From assembly GCF_051860475.1 (NCBI RefSeq), contig NZ_JBHYDW010000086.1, positions 1-19,240 on the forward strand: a stretch of DNA of 19,240 bases, in the 5' to 3' direction. Below, piece by piece: positions 1-7,478 of this stretch. The stretch comes from Elioraea sp051860475 (GTDB lineage: Bacteria; Pseudomonadota; Alphaproteobacteria; Acetobacterales; Acetobacteraceae). Both the position numbers and the translations under genes were made by a program. Within the stretch, counting starts at the first letter, position 1; every line of letters begins with the position of its first letter. The notes below the pieces were generated by a model that worked only from the letters and a program-made list of their open reading frames with translations, made no database searches and was not told where the DNA came from.

Positions 1-657
1 GGCTATCTGCGCATGCTGCGCGCGCGGGGCGGCACGATCGCGACCGAGGCGCGCGCGGAGGCGATCGAGCGGCGGAACGGCGCGTGGCACGTGACCACGC
101 CGGCGGGCGTGTTCGCCGCGCCGATCGTGGTGAACGCCGCCGGCGCCTGGGGCGACGCGGTCGCACGGCTGGCCGGCGTGGCACCGCTCGGGCTCACGCC
201 GATGCGGCGCACGGCGCTGCTGGTCGATGCGCCGGCCGGGCACGATCCCGCAGCGTGGCCGCTGCTCGGCGATGCCGACCACACCTGGTACGCGCGCCCC
301 GAGGCGCGGCGGAAGATCATGCTGAGCCCGGCGGACGAGACGCCGATGCCCCCCTGCGACGTGCAGCCCGACGAGCTCGACCTCGCACTCGCGATCGACC
401 GCGCGCAGGCCGCGCTCGACCTGCCGGTGACGCGGATCGAGCATCGCTGGGCAGGACTGCGCACCTTCACGCCCGACCGCTCGCTGGCCGTCGGCTGGGC
501 GCTGGGCGCGGAGGGCTTCCTGTGGATGGTCGGCCAGGGCGGCTACGGCATCCAGACCGCGCCGGCGGCCGCGCGGCTCGCGGCCGAGATCGCGCTCGGC
601 CGCACGCCGACGCTCGCGGACGCCGCGCGGCGCTGCGACCCGGCGCGGTTCGCGTAG
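1..657 (+). CDS. FAD-dependent oxidoreductase, DadA/glycine-oxidase-like (5' truncated by window edge)
   Basis: The reading frame is open from base 1 and ends in TAG at 655-657, so only the C-terminal ~218 residues are present and the N-terminal Rossmann FAD motif lies outside the window. Visible family features are the VVNAAGAWGD segment typical of the FAD-binding part of DAO-fold flavoenzymes and the C-terminal stretch HRWAGLRTFTPDRS followed by GFLWMVGQGGYGIQTAPA, the usual second FAD-contacting loop of DadA/ThiO-like oxidases. The family oxidises amines or amino acids with FAD in the cytoplasm or at the inner membrane. The substrate cannot be told from this part. The next gene on the same strand starts 170 bp downstream, so co-transcription is possible but not evident. 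An internal ATG at 13 is in frame but would remove the cofactor domain, so it is unlikely to be the real start. Confidence 0.8.
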   Translation, partial: GYLRMLRARGGTIATEARAEAIERRNGAWHVTTPAGVFAAPIVVNAAGAWGDAVARLAGVAPLGLTPMRRTALLVDAPAGHDPAAWPLLGDADHTWYARPEARRKIMLSPADETPMPPCDVQPDELDLALAIDRAQAALDLPVTRIEHRWAGLRTFTPDRSLAVGWALGAEGFLWMVGQGGYGIQTAPAAARLAAEIALGRTPTLADAARRCDPARFA

Positions 658-728
658 CGGCGACCGACGCGCCGGGCCCGAGACCCTCCGCTCGGCGGTC
701 CCAGCAGGACGCGGCCTCGGGTCGTTCA

Positions 729-755
729 CGGAACGGACGCTCTTCGGAACGGACG
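729..755. repeat. Two direct copies of an 11-bp repeat upstream of the AEC permease gene
   Basis: CGGAACGGACG occurs at 729-739 and again at 745-755, a 16-bp period. The first copy overlaps a small inverted repeat, CGTTC at 723-727 and GAACG at 731-735. The pair lies in the 170-bp gap between the flavoenzyme stop and the permease start. It could be a tandem operator or chance in GC-rich DNA. No function is known to me. Confidence 0.4.
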
Positions 756-827
756 TGCCTGGCCGCCTTCCCCGCAGCCCGGCAGCCCGCCCCTTTCGCG
801 CACGCGCTCCGAGGCTACCCTGCGGGT

Positions 828-1733
828 GTGCTCCCGCTCCCGATCCTCCTCCCCTTCTTCGCCCTGATCGCGCTCGGCTACGCGCTCGGCCGCTTCCCGT
901 TGGCCGCACCCGCGGCCCAGAACGGCCTGCGCATCTTCGTCCTCTACGCCGCGCTTCCCGCGTTCATCTTCCGCTTCGTGGTCGAGGCCGCCACCCCGCC
1001 GCCCGCCGCGCTGCTCGCGCCCGTGGCCTTCGCGCTGGCGATGCTTGCCACCGCCGCGACCGCCGCGGCGCTCACTCCGACGCGCTCGCGCGCGCTCGCC
1101 GCCATGGGCTCGATCAGCGCGAATGTCGGCTACATGGGCCTGCCGGCGATCGCGGTCTCGCCGCTCGGAGCCGATCCGGCCGCGAGCGGTGCGGCGATCG
1201 CGATCCTGGTCATCGACGTGCTCGGCACGATGAACGCCAACATGCTGCTGCTCACGCGCGGCGGCGTCCGCGCGGGCGCGGCGGCGATGCTGCGCGCGCC
1301 CCTTGTCTGGGCGATGCTCACCGGCCTCACCGTGCGGTTCTCCGGCATCGCGCTGCCGCAACCCGCGCTGAGCCTGGTCGCGATGCTCGCCGGCGGCGCC
1401 GTGCCGGGTGCGCTGATCAGCCTCGGCGCGGCGCTGGCCGTCGGCGGCGGCGCGCTGACGCCCGCGCGGCTGCGCCCCGTCCGCGTGGCCCTGCCCGGCA
1501 AGCTCATCCTGCACCCGGCGCTGGCCTGGCTCGCCGCCGCCGCGCTCGGCCTGCCGCCCGGCGCCGCGGCCTCGACGGTGCTGATGGCCGCGACGCCGAC
1601 CAGCCTCGGCTACTTCCTGATCGCCGGCGCCGGCGGACAGGACATCCGCGCCGCTGCCGCGCTCTGCCTCTGGACCACCGTGCTCAGCCTGCCGACGCTC
1701 GCGGCCTGGAGTGCGGCGCTGACCTACGCGTAG
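828..1733 (+). CDS. AEC-family (auxin efflux carrier-like) permease
   Basis: A 301-residue, strongly hydrophobic protein with about ten predicted membrane segments, the usual size for bacterial AEC carriers. Family marks are the N-terminal LLPFFALIALGYALGR, the central NVGYMGLPAI (about 99-108) with the conserved Asn and GLP, and PGALISLGAAL (about 193-203). AEC proteins are inner-membrane secondary transporters of organic anions such as malate or malonate. The substrate here is not predictable. The frame is open far upstream, but I place the start at the GTG at 828 because family homology begins there. A GAGG at 811-814 is a weak, distant Shine-Dalgarno match. The stop lies inside the 3' end of the converging pyrophosphatase gene (10-bp overlap). 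Confidence 0.85.
   Translation: MLPLPILLPFFALIALGYALGRFPLAAPAAQNGLRIFVLYAALPAFIFRFVVEAATPPPAALLAPVAFALAMLATAATAAALTPTRSRALAAMGSISANVGYMGLPAIAVSPLGADPAASGAAIAILVIDVLGTMNANMLLLTRGGVRAGAAAMLRAPLVWAMLTGLTVRFSGIALPQPALSLVAMLAGGAVPGALISLGAALAVGGGALTPARLRPVRVALPGKLILHPALAWLAAAALGLPPGAAASTVLMAATPTSLGYFLIAGAGGQDIRAAAALCLWTTVLSLPTLAAWSAALTYA
1724..1733. repeat. 10-bp palindrome forming both stop codons of two converging genes
   Basis: CTACGCGTAG is a perfect palindrome. Read on the plus strand it ends with the TAG of the AEC permease (1731-1733). Read on the minus strand it ends with the TAG of the pyrophosphatase (1724-1726). Both proteins therefore end in Tyr-Ala encoded by the same ten base pairs. 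Confidence 0.9.
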
Positions 1734-2278
1734 TGCGGCTTCGCGTCCTTCGCGTCCTCGGCGCGGCGGATGCTCTGAAGGATCAGCCGCTCGGCCACGT
1801 CGGGGCCGCCCCAATCGCCGAGCGTCACCTCCTTGCCCTTCTCCAGATCCTTGTAGTGCTTGAAGAAGTGGGCGATCTGTTCGATCAGGATCGTCGGCAG
1901 GTCGGTGTAGCTGCGGATGCCGGAATAGAACGGATGGAGCGTGTCCACCGGCACGGCCAGCACCTTCTCGTCGGCGCCGGCCTCGTCGCGCATCTGCAAC
2001 ACACCCACGGGCCGCGACCGCACGATGCAGCCCGGCACCAGCACGGCCTGGGTGACGATCATCACGTCCATCGGATCGCCGTCCTCGGCCAGCGTGTGCG
2101 GGATGAAGCCGTAATTGCCGGGGTAGTACATCGCGGTGTGCAGGAAGCGGTCGACCATCAGCGCGCCGCTGTCCTTGTCGAGCTCGTACTTCACCGGCAC
2201 CCCGCCCTGCGGGATCTCGACGATCACGTTCACGTCCTGCGGCGGGTTGCGGCCGATCGCGATGCGGCTGATGTCCAC
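1724..2278 (-). CDS. ppa: Inorganic pyrophosphatase (family I)
   Basis: A 184-residue soluble cytoplasmic enzyme that hydrolyses pyrophosphate to two phosphates and so pulls biosynthetic reactions forward. The length matches bacterial family I enzymes. The signature DGDPMDVMI sits at about 66-74, with metal-binding Asp66, Asp68 and Asp71. The N-terminal active-site region NVIVEIPQGGVPVKYELD (about 17-34) and YYPGNYGFIP (51-60) are intact. The start is a GTG (2276-2278), chosen because MDISRIAIGRNPP matches the usual family beginning. A GAGGAG ribosome binding site lies about 10 nt upstream on the minus strand. The gene follows an unrecognised membrane protein with a 69-bp gap and converges on the AEC permease. 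Confidence 0.97.
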   Translation of the reverse strand: MDISRIAIGRNPPQDVNVIVEIPQGGVPVKYELDKDSGALMVDRFLHTAMYYPGNYGFIPHTLAEDGDPMDVMIVTQAVLVPGCIVRSRPVGVLQMRDEAGADEKVLAVPVDTLHPFYSGIRSYTDLPTILIEQIAHFFKHYKDLEKGKEVTLGDWGGPDVAERLILQSIRRAEDAKDAKPHYA

Positions 2279-2347
2279 GGGGCAAGGCTCCTCGATGGCG
2301 GCGCAGCGACCTTAGCGATCCGGCGTCGGCCGCGCCAAGTCCGGCCG

Positions 2348-3085
2348 TCACGTCGGCGGGACGAACGCCTGGGTGAAAAGCCGCTGGGCGCCGGAGACGG
2401 TGAACACAAGGTCGCTTGCCATCACACCCACCCAGGCCAGCACGCCGCCCAGGAACGGGCGCCGAAGCCCGGGCGCGACCAGACGTGCGGCACGGCCGAA
2501 GGCGATCGCGGGAAGGACCACGGCAGCGACAACGAGCGCGAGCGCGCCGGCGTTCATGGCGATGCCCGGCGCGGCCTCGATCAACCCGGATGACGGGTCG
2601 ACCGAGCTGACGGACGTGGCGGCCACCTTCAATCCCACCCAGCCCGAGACGACGCGCCAGACCACGAAGACGAGATAGATCCCGAGTGTCGCAGCCGCCA
2701 CCTCGCGCCACTGAGCCACACGGCCGGACAGCCGGATCAGCAGCCAGACGAACAGCGCGATCAGGGCGAGCGTCACGGCCATCGACAGGATTTGCGCCAC
2801 GCCTGGCAAGGGCAGGGCGCCCGCGGCTTCGCGCACCGCTGCGATCTCGCCGGCCAGCGGCGCCACCGCCGATGCCGCGCCGATCCGCTGCATGATCGCG
2901 CCGTAGATCCAGTAGCCCGCGGCCGAGAGCGCGGCGGCACGAAGCAGATGGGCATCAAGCCGCTTGTCGTCCGCCCGGCCGTTGGCCAGCACCAGATCCG
3001 TCGGCATGCGTGCCAGCAGGGCATCGCGCAGGATCGCCAGCCACGTCCGAAGCTCGCCGATGCCGATCACGGGTCCCGAAACCAT
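2348..3085 (-). CDS. Multi-pass membrane protein of unknown function
   Basis: A 245-residue protein I do not recognise. Hydrophobic segments lie at about 48-66, 100-120, 131-150, 176-195 and 209-230, suggesting four or five membrane spans. The N-terminal ~45 residues (ELRTWLAILRDALLARMPTD, then basic/acidic residues) look amphipathic and cytoplasmic. The general layout resembles Yip1-like small membrane proteins, but I cannot confirm membership. The ATG at 3085 has a GGAACGG ribosome-site-like stretch just upstream. The frame stays open much further upstream, but only from this start does the protein look like a real membrane protein. It is divergent from the MetX-like hydrolase (129-bp gap) and lies upstream of ppa on the same strand. 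Confidence 0.75.
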   Translation of the reverse strand: MVSGPVIGIGELRTWLAILRDALLARMPTDLVLANGRADDKRLDAHLLRAAALSAAGYWIYGAIMQRIGAASAVAPLAGEIAAVREAAGALPLPGVAQILSMAVTLALIALFVWLLIRLSGRVAQWREVAAATLGIYLVFVVWRVVSGWVGLKVAATSVSSVDPSSGLIEAAPGIAMNAGALALVVAAVVLPAIAFGRAARLVAPGLRRPFLGGVLAWVGVMASDLVFTVSGAQRLFTQAFVPPT

Positions 3086-3214
3086 CCGTTCCGCGGGCGT
3101 CAAGACTGCGCGGACCGGCGGGGCGGCGTCAATGCGCCCTGCGCCGCGCTTGCGCCGTCTCCGGGACGGTGGGCATGATCGCCGCATCCGGCTGTCCCGA
3201 GGAGGAAACAACGC

Positions 3215-4390
3215 ATGCTCCGGCGCCGCCTGCTGGCGTTCGCGGCCCTGCTGCCGCTCACGCTGCCTGTCGCCGCCCAGATCCAGGGCGAGCTGATCGT
3301 CACCAAGCAGAGCTTCGAGATCCCGTCCTTCACCACCCGCGCCGGCGCCACCGTGCCGAACCTGCGCATCGGCTATCAGACCGCGGGCAGGCTGAACGCC
3401 GCCGGCGACAACGCGGTGCTGATCGCGCATTTCTTCTCCGGCAACAGCCACGCCTTCGGCCGCTACGGCGCCGGGCAGACAGCAGGCTACTGGGACGCGA
3501 TCATCGGCCCCGGCAAGCCGATCGACACCGACCGGTACTTCGTCGTCTCGGCCGACACGCCGGTGAACCTGAACACCGGCGACCGCAACACCATCACCAC
3601 CGGCCCCGCGACCGTGAACCCCGCGACCGGCCGGCCCTGGGGAATGGCCTTCCCGGTGCTGTCGATGCGCGACTTCGTCGAGACGCAGAAGGCGCTGCTC
3701 GACCATCTCGGGGTGCGGCGCCTCGCTCTCGTCGCCGGCGCCTCGGGCGGCGCGCTCCAGACCATCGAATGGGCGGTGGCCTATCCTGAGATGGTGGCGC
3801 GCGCGATGCCGGTGATCGGCACCGACCGGGTCGACGCCTGGCTGATCGGCTGGCTCGACATCTGGGCCGCTCCCATCCGGCTCGATCCGAACTGGAAAGG
3901 CGGCGACTACTACGGCGGCCCGGCGCCGGTCGCGGGGCTGGCCGAGGCGCTGAAGATCGTCACGCATCACGCGCGCGACTGGCCCTGGGCCGACACGATC
4001 GGCGTGAAGCCCGCCGAGGGGCAGGATCCGCGCCGGTCGGTCACGGAACGCTTCGCGATCGAGAAGTGGCTCGACGATGCGGCCATGGGGCGCGCGCGCA
4101 TCTCGGATGCGAACCACTTCCTCTACCTGATCCGCGCAAACCAGCTCTTCCTGAAGGAGTACGAGAGCCCCGAGGCCGCGCTCGCCCGCTCCCGCGCCCG
4201 CTGGCTGGTGGTGCCGAGTGTGTCCGACCGGGTGTTCCCGATCGAGCACAACCGCCGCCTGGCGGCGACGCTGAAGGAGCAGGGCCGGCAGGTTGAGCTG
4301 GTCGAGCTCTCGGGCCCGCTCGGGCACCTGGAGGGCGTGGTGTCGATCGCCAAGGCGGGCGAGGCGATCCGCCGGCTGATGGCGGACTGA
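3215..4390 (+). CDS. Exported alpha/beta hydrolase of the MetX (homoserine O-acetyltransferase-like) family
   Basis: 391 residues. MLRRRLLAFAALLPLTLPVAAQ is a clear signal peptide, with cleavage likely near AQ at 21-22, so the mature protein should be periplasmic. The fold matches MetX-like alpha/beta hydrolases: the nucleophile elbow GASGG with Ser177, followed by ALQTIEWA as in MetX, then Asp338 in SDRVFP and His371 in GHLEG, completing a plausible triad. True cytoplasmic MetX enzymes usually have GGSMGG at the elbow and no signal peptide, so acyl transfer to homoserine is unlikely. An exported acyl hydrolase or esterase is more plausible (inference). The start is well supported by AGGAGG at 3200-3205, 9 nt before the ATG. 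It stands alone, 49 bp before a tRNA gene. Confidence 0.85.
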   Translation: MLRRRLLAFAALLPLTLPVAAQIQGELIVTKQSFEIPSFTTRAGATVPNLRIGYQTAGRLNAAGDNAVLIAHFFSGNSHAFGRYGAGQTAGYWDAIIGPGKPIDTDRYFVVSADTPVNLNTGDRNTITTGPATVNPATGRPWGMAFPVLSMRDFVETQKALLDHLGVRRLALVAGASGGALQTIEWAVAYPEMVARAMPVIGTDRVDAWLIGWLDIWAAPIRLDPNWKGGDYYGGPAPVAGLAEALKIVTHHARDWPWADTIGVKPAEGQDPRRSVTERFAIEKWLDDAAMGRARISDANHFLYLIRANQLFLKEYESPEAALARSRARWLVVPSVSDRVFPIEHNRRLAATLKEQGRQVELVELSGPLGHLEGVVSIAKAGEAIRRLMAD

Positions 4391-4439
4391 TCCGGGGACT
4401 TGCGCGCCCCCTCCCTGCCCCGCATCACTGGGCGCGGTG

Positions 4440-4512
4440 GGGCCGGTAGCTCAACGGTCAGAGCGGGCCGCTCATAACGGCTTGGTTGCGGGTTCGAGTC
4501 CTGCCCGGCCCA
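4440..4512 (+). tRNA. tRNA with anticodon CAT, probably tRNA-Ile2 (lysidine type) rather than Met
   Basis: A complete 73-nt cloverleaf folds by hand: acceptor GGGCCGG (4440-4446) with CCGGCCC (4505-4511), D stem GCTC/GAGC, anticodon stem GGCCG/CGGCT around loop CTCATAA (anticodon CAT at 4473-4475), a 5-nt variable loop TGGTT, and T stem GCGGG/CCTGC around TTCGAGT. The discriminator base is A4512. The next bases are CCG, so CCA is not encoded. The variable loop and T arm resemble bacterial tRNA-Ile2, whose C34 is modified to lysidine by TilS, more than elongator tRNA-Met. That assignment is inference. The acceptor base pair 1-72 is G-C, which argues against initiator tRNA. Confidence 0.92.
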
Positions 4513-4644
4513 CCGGATCCGGCCTGGCGTCTGTGTCGCCGTGCGAGACATCACGCGCGAACGGGCGTATGGTTTCAACCTGCGCGGGAGAGAGAGGCAG
4601 AGATCGGGTCTTCGCCAGACCCTCGACAAAGGAGACGCGCCGCC

Positions 4645-5169
4645 ATGTCCGCCCCTGTCGCCGCCAACGTTGCCGTCCCGCTCGACCGCGACATCTTCCT
4701 GCGCACCCTGATCCGCCACCTCGCCGGCACGCTCGAGGACGTCGTCGGCCTGACGGACGCCGAAGGCTTCATCAGCGTCGTCGGCGCGGGCATCGGCGAG
4801 CAGATCGACGGCCAGTACCGCGCGGCCCTGGCGACGTCCCGCCTCGACCGGACCCAGGTGCGCGACGTCCTGGTCGACCTCAAGCGCCGGATCGAGGGCG
4901 AGTTCTACGTGATCGAGGAGTCGGAGGACCGGATCGTTCTGGGCAACCGCGCCTGCCCGTTCGGCGACGCGGTGCTCGGAAGGCCGTCGATGTGCATGAT
5001 GACCTCCAACGTGTTCGGCTTCATCGCCGCCGAGAACCTCGGCTACGCCAAGGTGGAGCTCCAGGAGGCAATCGCGCGCGGGCATCCAGGGTGCCGGGTG
5101 GTGGTGCATCTGAAGCCGGCAGACGTGGAGGGACGCGAGTATTTCAGGCGGGCCGCTGCCGGTGCCTGA
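4645..5169 (+). CDS. Standalone MetOD1-type (methanogen output domain 1) sensor/output protein
   Basis: A 174-residue soluble protein made almost entirely of one domain that I recognise as the MetOD1 family, found alone or attached to signalling modules. Visible conserved parts are EDVVGLTDAEGFISVVGAGI (31-50), VLVDLKRRIEGEFYVIEE (85-92 core), NRACPFG (101-107, Cys104), SMCMMTSNVFG (115-125, Cys117) and HPGCRVVVHLKP (Cys150). The three conserved-looking cysteines suggest a redox-active or metal-binding site, which is inference. The start is supported by AAAGGAGA at 4628-4635. The stop overlaps the GTG start of the following histidine kinase by 8 nt, so the two are almost certainly translationally coupled and work together. 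There is no DNA-binding domain. It could be a sensor feeding the kinase or an output protein of it. Confidence 0.75.
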   Translation: MSAPVAANVAVPLDRDIFLRTLIRHLAGTLEDVVGLTDAEGFISVVGAGIGEQIDGQYRAALATSRLDRTQVRDVLVDLKRRIEGEFYVIEESEDRIVLGNRACPFGDAVLGRPSMCMMTSNVFGFIAAENLGYAKVELQEAIARGHPGCRVVVHLKPADVEGREYFRRAAAGA

Positions 5170-7102
5170 GGCCTGGTTCCGCGAGATCACCGCCGCCGAC
5201 CCGACGCCGAGCCTGCTGGTCCGGCCCGACGGCACGGTGGTGGCCACGAACCCGGCGGCCGACCGTCTTCTGGCCCTTCAGCCGGGCGATGACCTCGCGA
5301 CGCTCGCCTCCCCCCATCCCGGCGCGTTCCTGACCCGGTGCTCGGGCAGCCGGGAGGGCTATTTCACCGGCCTCGCCTTGCCGCTCCGCAGCGGCGAGCG
5401 CGGCTCGTTCCGCTGCGACGGCGCCCTGCTGGCGATGCCCGAGCCGCGGGCACAGCAGCTGGTGATCCTCCGGCTGCGCGACCGGCACGCCAAGTCAGGG
5501 GGGTTCGCCGCGCTCGGTGCCAAGATCAGCGAACTGCACGGCGAGATCAGGCGGCACGAGCGGACAGGGCAGCTGCTGAACGCGGTGATCGAGACCGCGG
5601 TGGACGGCGTGATCCTGAGCGACGCCCACGGCACCGTGCTGGTGTTCAACCCGGCCTGCGAGAAGCTGTTCGGCTACCGCGCCGAGGAGGTGGTCGGGCG
5701 GAACGTGCGAATGCTGATGCCGTCGCCGTTCCGCGACGAGCACGACGGCTACCTCGGCAACTACCACCGCACGGGGAAGAAGCGGATCATCGGCATCGGC
5801 CGCGAGGTGGTCGGCCAGCGCAAGGACGGCACCACCTTTCCGATGGATCTCTCCGTCGGCGAGACGAGGCAGGACGAGGAGCGGATCTTCGTCGGCATCA
5901 TCCATGACCTGACGGCCCGCAAGCGCATGGAGGAGCAGCTTATCCAGGCGCAGAAGATGGAGGCGGTCGGCCAGCTGTCGGGCGGGATCGCGCACGACTT
6001 CAACAACCTGCTGACCGTCATCATCGGCAGTGCGGAGACGCTGACCGACCGGCTCAAGGCGCGTCCCGACCTGCAGCACTACACCGAGCTGATCCAGCGC
6101 GCCGGCGACCGCGGCGCCGAGCTGACCAGGCGGCTGCTCGCGTTCAGCCGCCGCCAGATGCTGCGCCCGGCCGAGATCGACTGCAACGCGCTGCTGGAGT
6201 CGATAGGGACCCTGCTGCGCCGGACCTTGCGCGAGGATGTCGAGCTCCGGATGCAGTTCGATCCGGAACTCTGGCGCGCGATCGCCGATGCCGGGCAGCT
6301 CGAATCCGCCGTGCTGAACCTGGCGCTGAACGCTCAGGACGCTATGCTCGACGGGGGGCGGATCACGATCACCACCGCCAATACCCCGCTCGACGAGCGC
6401 TATGCCGACTCGCATCTGGAGGTGAAGGCCGGACCCTATGTCATGATCGCCGTCACGGATGACGGGCACGGCATGCCGCCCGAGGTGATCGAACGCGCGT
6501 TCGAGCCGTTCTTCACCACCAAGGAGGTCGGCAAGGGCAGCGGCCTCGGCCTCAGCATGGTCTACGGCTTCGTCAAGCAGTCGAACGGCCATGTATCGAT
6601 CTACAGCGAGCCCGGGCTCGGCACGACGGTGCGGATCTATCTGCCCGCGTCCCGAACAATCGAGGAGGGACGATCGCCGGCGGACGAGCGGGACGAGGGG
6701 AACGACCTCATGCCCGTCGGCCGCGAGACGGTGCTCGTGGTCGAGGACGACGCCTTCGTGCGCGCCTATGCGATCGCCAGCCTGACGAGCCTCGGCTACC
6801 ACGTCGTGCCGGCGATGGACGGACCCGAGGCGCTCGGGATGCTGCAGAACGGCAAGCCGGTCGATCTGCTGTTCACCGACATCGTCATGCCGGGCGGGAT
6901 GAATGGCTGGGAGTTGGCTGCGCGCGCGCAGCGCCTGCGGCCCGGGCTTCGGGTGCTGCTGACCTCCGGCTATGCGGTCGAGACGCTCGCCGTGCGCGGG
7001 CGCGGACACATGGAGATGCTGCTGCTCGACAAGCCCTACCGGAAGGCGGAACTTGCCCGGCGCGTGCGCGAGGCGCTGGCTGCCCGGCCGCTGCCGGAAT
7101 AG
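5162..7102 (+). CDS. Hybrid sensor histidine kinase: PAS, FixL-like PAS, HisKA, HATPase, receiver
   Basis: 646 residues with no membrane segment, so cytoplasmic. Domain order: an N-terminal PAS-like region (about 3-105), a short linker helix, a second PAS (137-252), HisKA with H-box GIAHDFNN (phospho-His278), HATPase with N390, DDGHGMP (433-439), FEPFFTTK (447-454) and GKGSGLGL (457-464), then a receiver domain with acidic Asp529/530, phospho-acceptor Asp573, Thr601 and Lys624. The second PAS closely resembles the heme PAS of rhizobial FixL: EHDGYL carries His194 where FixL has its proximal heme ligand, and IIGIGREV carries Arg214 where FixL has its distal O2-contacting Arg. Heme binding is inferred, since many non-heme PAS domains share this sequence. 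The GTG start overlaps the MetOD1 gene by 8 nt. No separate response regulator is nearby. Confidence 0.92.
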   Translation: MPEAWFREITAADPTPSLLVRPDGTVVATNPAADRLLALQPGDDLATLASPHPGAFLTRCSGSREGYFTGLALPLRSGERGSFRCDGALLAMPEPRAQQLVILRLRDRHAKSGGFAALGAKISELHGEIRRHERTGQLLNAVIETAVDGVILSDAHGTVLVFNPACEKLFGYRAEEVVGRNVRMLMPSPFRDEHDGYLGNYHRTGKKRIIGIGREVVGQRKDGTTFPMDLSVGETRQDEERIFVGIIHDLTARKRMEEQLIQAQKMEAVGQLSGGIAHDFNNLLTVIIGSAETLTDRLKARPDLQHYTELIQRAGDRGAELTRRLLAFSRRQMLRPAEIDCNALLESIGTLLRRTLREDVELRMQFDPELWRAIADAGQLESAVLNLALNAQDAMLDGGRITITTANTPLDERYADSHLEVKAGPYVMIAVTDDGHGMPPEVIERAFEPFFTTKEVGKGSGLGLSMVYGFVKQSNGHVSIYSEPGLGTTVRIYLPASRTIEEGRSPADERDEGNDLMPVGRETVLVVEDDAFVRAYAIASLTSLGYHVVPAMDGPEALGMLQNGKPVDLLFTDIVMPGGMNGWELAARAQRLRPGLRVLLTSGYAVETLAVRGRGHMEMLLLDKPYRKAELARRVREALAARPLPE

Positions 7103-7199
7103 CCGCGCCATCCACACGGCGCCACGCTGCGGTCACGCCATGACCATCGCGCTGCCTTGTGCGTCGGCCACGGTCCGTCCGTCGGCACAGGAGGGTCCC

Positions 7200-7475
7200 A
7201 TGCGCCTCGCAACCTCGCTGCTGGGTCTGGTGATCGCAGCCGGGCTCGCCGCACCGGCGACGGCCGGCAGCCAGTCCTCCAACACCTCGAGCAACTGCTC
7301 GAACGGCATCTGCACGCGCACCGACACGCTGGTGATCGAGGATCGCCACGGACGGCGCGGCTGGACGCGCACGGATGTCTGGGACGAGCGGCCGCGGCGC
7401 GGCTACGGCTATGCCCCGCCGCCGCGCCATCGGCACGGGCCGCGCCAGCCGGAGATCTGGCTCCGCCTCTGGTAG
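7200..7475 (+). CDS. Small secreted protein with a Cys pair and basic, aromatic tail; function unknown
   Basis: 91 residues. The ATG at 7200 follows a strong AGGAGG at 7189-7194 (5-nt spacing), which fixes the start even though the frame is open upstream. Residues 1-22 form a signal peptide ending in APATA-G, so the protein should be periplasmic or secreted. The mature part has a Ser/Asn-rich stretch with Cys33 and Cys38 (NCSNGIC), suited to a small disulfide loop, then a Thr/Asp segment, and a Arg/His/Pro/Tyr-rich tail (about 63-83) that might bind metal or an anionic surface. I recognise no family. It lies 97 bp after the hybrid kinase, on the same strand, and its stop is 3 bp from the converging livM stop with no terminator between them. 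Confidence 0.7.
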   Translation: MRLATSLLGLVIAAGLAAPATAGSQSSNTSSNCSNGICTRTDTLVIEDRHGRRGWTRTDVWDERPRRGYGYAPPPRHRHGPRQPEIWLRLW

Positions 7476-7478
7476 GGA

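Noticed and set aside
84..828. A long N-terminal extension of the AEC permease frame
   Set aside because: The extension is the out-of-frame reading of the flavoenzyme gene, Arg/Gly/Ala-rich and without family similarity. Homology begins at the GTG at 828.
3086..3214. A riboswitch or methionine-type regulation in front of the MetX-like gene
   Set aside because: The divergent gap shows two CGTCAA motifs but no SAM-riboswitch-like pairing or other conserved element that I can recognise.
3086..4327. A long upstream extension of the minus-strand membrane protein frame
   Set aside because: It runs antisense through the MetX-like gene with low-complexity Arg/Gly/Asp sequence. The ATG at 3085 with a ribosome site gives a normal membrane protein.
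4391..4644. tRNA gene as an integration site for a genomic island
   Set aside because: No integrase, no repeat of the tRNA 3' end elsewhere in the window, and ordinary base composition around it.
7103..7199. A terminator between the hybrid kinase and the small secreted protein gene
   Set aside because: No stable stem followed by a T-tract is visible, so co-transcription is left open.
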